Positions 61,190 to 64,000 of a stretch of DNA of 64,000 nucleotides are shown here, one piece after another (the stretch's first letter is position 1; each line of letters starts with the position of its first letter). This DNA comes from Rhododendron vialii (taxonomy: Eukaryota; Streptophyta; Magnoliopsida; Ericales; Ericaceae): NCBI RefSeq assembly GCF_030253575.1, contig NC_080558.1:8814001-8878000 (forward strand), given 5' to 3'. Below the pieces are notes generated by a model, which saw only the letters and a program-made list of their open reading frames with translations, was not told the DNA's origin and made no database searches. The position numbers and the translations under genes were made by a program.

Positions 61190-62044
61190 TATGAATCTAC
61201 GTCTTTGTTTTGGTTTATCTGTAATACTATTTCGCCATTGAACTAAAACAAGTTATTTGAGACAATAAACTAGCATACAAAAAATTGCATGCTCTATTTT
61301 TCTCTCTCTATTTTTGTATAGTATTTCATGTGATGGTTACGATAATTATAACATTTGTGGTGAGATAAACGTATTGAATGAAGGTTTGTGATAGATGGGT
61401 GGTCATCGAATGTGGTGGTGCAGTTAAGGATGGTGGTGGTTGATTTGTAAAGGTGGTGGAAGTGCTCGTATCGGTGATGGAGGTGGTACGGTGACGTAGC
61501 AGCGATGGTAGAGATTGAGGTGGTGACATGATGACGATGGCGATAGCTGTGGCGGAGTAAGGAGCTAACGGTACGGACAGTCGGTACTTGTGAGGTCCTT
61601 AAATTAACAACCGGATCACCTAACATTGGTTCATTAAGGAAAAATATTCCTATGCTCTACAATAGCAAAACCTTCATTTGCATAGTAAAACTTTGCATGA
61701 ATAGAGTAAGAGGAGAGAGAATATGGCGCATAGTAAAACTTTGCATTAAGCTTTTTTTCCATTTTCTCAAAAATGTCTCAAATCTGAGTAGCACAAGAAC
61801 CCATGAAAACCATAGCTGTAGGTCCTTTCAAGCACTCACCGTAGACAGAGAGGAAGAACGAAAGGGTTCCCTGCAGTTTTTCTAAGTATTTACTACTAGT
61901 AATACTCCACGTTTTTTCAGGAAATCATTGCTCCGTGTATTGTACCCGCGTGTTGCCAATCAACACGTATGTAGCTATCTTCCTATTCCAATCATCTTCG
62001 AGAATTCAACAGAATATATAGCCTCCGTTGCTGCAATAACAAAC
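61190..62044. other. Intergenic DNA, no recognised gene
   Basis: Contains a GGT/GGTGGTGG-rich stretch (about 61400-61560) whose translations are low-complexity. No supported gene. Confidence 0.45.
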
Positions 62045-62057
62045 CTCAACATTATCA

Positions 62058-62179
62058 CGTTTTTTTTTCCTTTTTTGATAAGTAAAGGATTATATTAACA
62101 AAAGCATTACGGGATGTCACCTGTATACAAAAGAGGCATCAATACAAAAAGGCCCTATACACTCTCCTACGAGGAGAAG
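62058..62179 (-). mobile_element. Very short 5'-truncated LINE copy with 13-bp TSD
   Basis: Read on the minus strand it ends ttacttatcaaaaaagg plus more A, and includes gtgtatagggcctttttgt, both shared with the 3' end of the LINE in ERD2 intron 1. A perfect 13-base duplication, ctcaacattatca, lies at 62045-62057 and 62180-62192. Only 122 bases of the element were inserted. Confidence 0.75.
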
Positions 62180-62237
62180 CTCAACATTATCATGGCTTTT
62201 CCGCAAAGACTAGAGCCAGTGGAGTGTCGATGCATTC

Positions 62238-62242
<5 letters not shown>

Positions 62243-62323
<81 letters not shown>
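62243..62323 (+). repeat. (GT)n(GA)n compound microsatellite
   Basis: About 13 GT units followed directly by about 27 GA units. Predicted ORFs across it are low-complexity and not genes. Confidence 0.9.
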
Positions 62324-62328
<5 letters not shown>

Positions 62329-62574
62329 AGTCTCCGCAAAGCATGTCTAAACCACATCTTCTCCACGGTATAACTCTCTGAAGTAGCTTTTGATATTTCC
62401 CTTGTATGTAAACGTTGTCCAGGCTTTTCCACGACAACTAGAGTGTTAGTGGAATTATATCAATCGGATGCAGACAATTCAAGCACATCTTAATTCGCAA
62501 TAAATTGGGTTAAGTTATGAGCGAATGAATCCATCAGCTTAACATGTTCATCCAATATCATGCCTCTAAGGCTC

Positions 62575-64000
62575 TAAAATGAATAAAGACCTTTCGCATA
62601 ATGGTGGTAAACCAAGATGTGCTATAAAAATGGATCTAATGAAGATGTACGATTCTGTAGAATGGGGTTTTTTGCTGGACATTCTGAAGGTCATGGATTT
62701 CCCAAGCCAGTTCATTCAATGTGTGGAAACGTGTATTACCTCTCATATGTTTTCAGTGGTGCTCAATGGGGAATTGGAGGTTTTTTTTTTCCAGGTAAGA
62801 GTGGGCTTAGGCAAGGGGATCTGTTATCCCCTTACCTATTCCTTTTGATAATGGAAGGCTTCACAGCCTTGCTACAATCTGGGTTTTTTATCTGTCATCC
62901 TAGATGCAAAAGTTTGAAAATTACTCACCTTGTGTTGCGGATGATTTGTTTATCCTTGCTGGTGCTGATGAAGGATCTTTTCACATAATAGAAGAGGTTT
63001 TGAAGGATTTTCACTTGCTCTCAGGCCTTCAGTCCAATTTGCTAAAAAGTTCAATTTTCTATTCTGGTGTTAATGAGGATGTGAAGACCTCCCTTCCTGT
63101 CAAATACTTGGGGGTTCCTTTGATATCAACAAGGTTGAAAGCCGGAGACTGCAGCCAGGTTAAGGAGAAATTTTTTGAGTAGGATCCAATCCTGGGCAAA
63201 TAAACTCTGACATATGGAAGCAGACACCAACTGATTCAATCTGTGCTATTCAGTATTCAAGTCTACTGGTCCTCTATTTTTATTCTACCACAGAAGGCGC
63301 TGCATGATATAGAGCAAATGTTGAGATCCTTTTTGTGGTCAGGACCTGATCTTAAGCATTCTGGGGCCAAGGTGGCATGGCAGGCCTTATGTGGCCCAAA
63401 GGAGGAAGGGGGTATAGGTTTTAGGCTACTCAAGACCTGGAACAAGGCCTCAATGATTCGACATCCGTGACATCCATGGGCAGTGTGCTCTAAAGCTGAT
63501 ACGCTGTGGATCAAGTGGGTACACACATATATCATAAAGGATCAAAGTATTTGGCAACGATCAAAGAATTTGGCAGGTTAAGATTCCGCATGAAGCTTCA
63601 TGGACTATTAGGAAAATATTCAAGTCAAGAGTTGATGTCTAGCCTTGGATTAAATGTGTAATTGGGGATGGTAGGGCTACCTTGTTGTGGTTTGATAACT
63701 GGCCCTCTCTTGGGCCTTTATACCAGAGGTTTGGTAACTCCATTGTTTTTAATCTGGGAAGATCCCTCCAAGCTAAAGTGGCTTCCATCATTCAGAATGG
63801 CATGTGGAAATGGCCTCGTCCAAGAAATGCCATCACTAAGGAGATCATGGCTGGTACTTCCCCTGACTTGATCCCAAATATTTTTGTTTCTGATTCTGTG
63901 CATTGGTCTCTGAATGGTAGTGGAAAATTTACTATCAAATCTGCATGGAATGCCCTGCGAACTGTGTAACTTGTGGTCCCTTGGGCTAAGGTGTGTGGTT
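62575..64000 (+). mobile_element. LINE (L1-type) reverse-transcriptase region, cut by window end
   Basis: Fragments in changing frames give ordered RT motifs: CAIKMDLMKMYDSVEWGFL, then SGLRQGDLLSPYLF, VADDLFILAGADEG (the YxDD-type box as ADD), LSGLQSNLLKSS, VKYLGVPLISTRL, followed by the connecting region (GPKEEGGIGFR, IGDGRATLLWFDNW, SGKFTIKSAW). Frameshifts near 62790 and stops near 63181, 63470 and 63640 show it is inactive. The 5' end is missing and the 3' end lies outside the window. Confidence 0.85.

Noticed and set aside
61294-61626. Minus-strand Thr/His/Ser-rich ORFs
   Set aside because: They translate a GGT/GGTG-type simple repeat and show no conserved motif.

Overview
This is a nuclear chromosome segment from a flowering plant, most likely a dicot. 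Genes are intron-rich and well spaced, the intergenic DNA is AT-rich, and it is full of small DNA transposons, SINEs and LINE remnants. The protein families (plant-type KDEL receptor, X8/CBM43 protein, eEF1A with telo-box promoters, UBP1/2-type ubiquitin protease, plant VPS38/UVRAG) are all typical of angiosperms. I cannot name the species from sequence alone.

Layout. 1-12.9 kb is repeat-rich (long inverted-repeat elements, hAT-like elements with clear target-site duplications, a near-perfect 107-bp hairpin). It holds one plausible small secreted-peptide gene (about 7.54-8.07 kb) and one doubtful 67-residue ORF. 12.9-21.7 kb (+) is a ubiquitin-specific protease with a 5'UTR intron, one very large coding exon and a short last exon carrying the His box; its 3.7-kb intron holds a hAT-type element, a tRNA-Arg-like relic and a SINE-like tail. 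21.7-29.2 kb is a tandem duplication of an X8-domain (PDCB-like) gene. The upstream copy has an intact X8 region but no local last exon. The downstream copy has lost the X8 core but keeps the last exon, and a 1.56-kb foldback element sits in its promoter region. 30.8-37.3 kb (+) is a complete six-exon ERD2 (K/HDEL receptor) with a LINE in intron 1. 41.2-47.9 kb (-) is a complete six-exon VPS38/UVRAG homologue. 49.2-60.0 kb (-) holds two tandem eEF1A genes differing by two residues; both carry a plastid-trnD-like sequence in the intron that splits the NKMD motif. 55.2-55.7 kb and 62.0-64.0 kb contain LINE fragments, the last running off the window.

The genes are unrelated housekeeping functions (ubiquitin recycling, ER retrieval, endosomal PI3-kinase, translation, plasmodesmal/cell-wall protein) and do not form a pathway or cluster. 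I did not find a convincing new biological system. The most noteworthy signals are the split PDCB-like duplication with its natural empty-site comparison, the mosaic divergence and shared tRNA relic of the eEF1A pair, a four-copy MITE family, and the unrecognised small secreted peptide. Exon borders were derived by hand from splice signals and reading-frame continuity; they need transcript confirmation.
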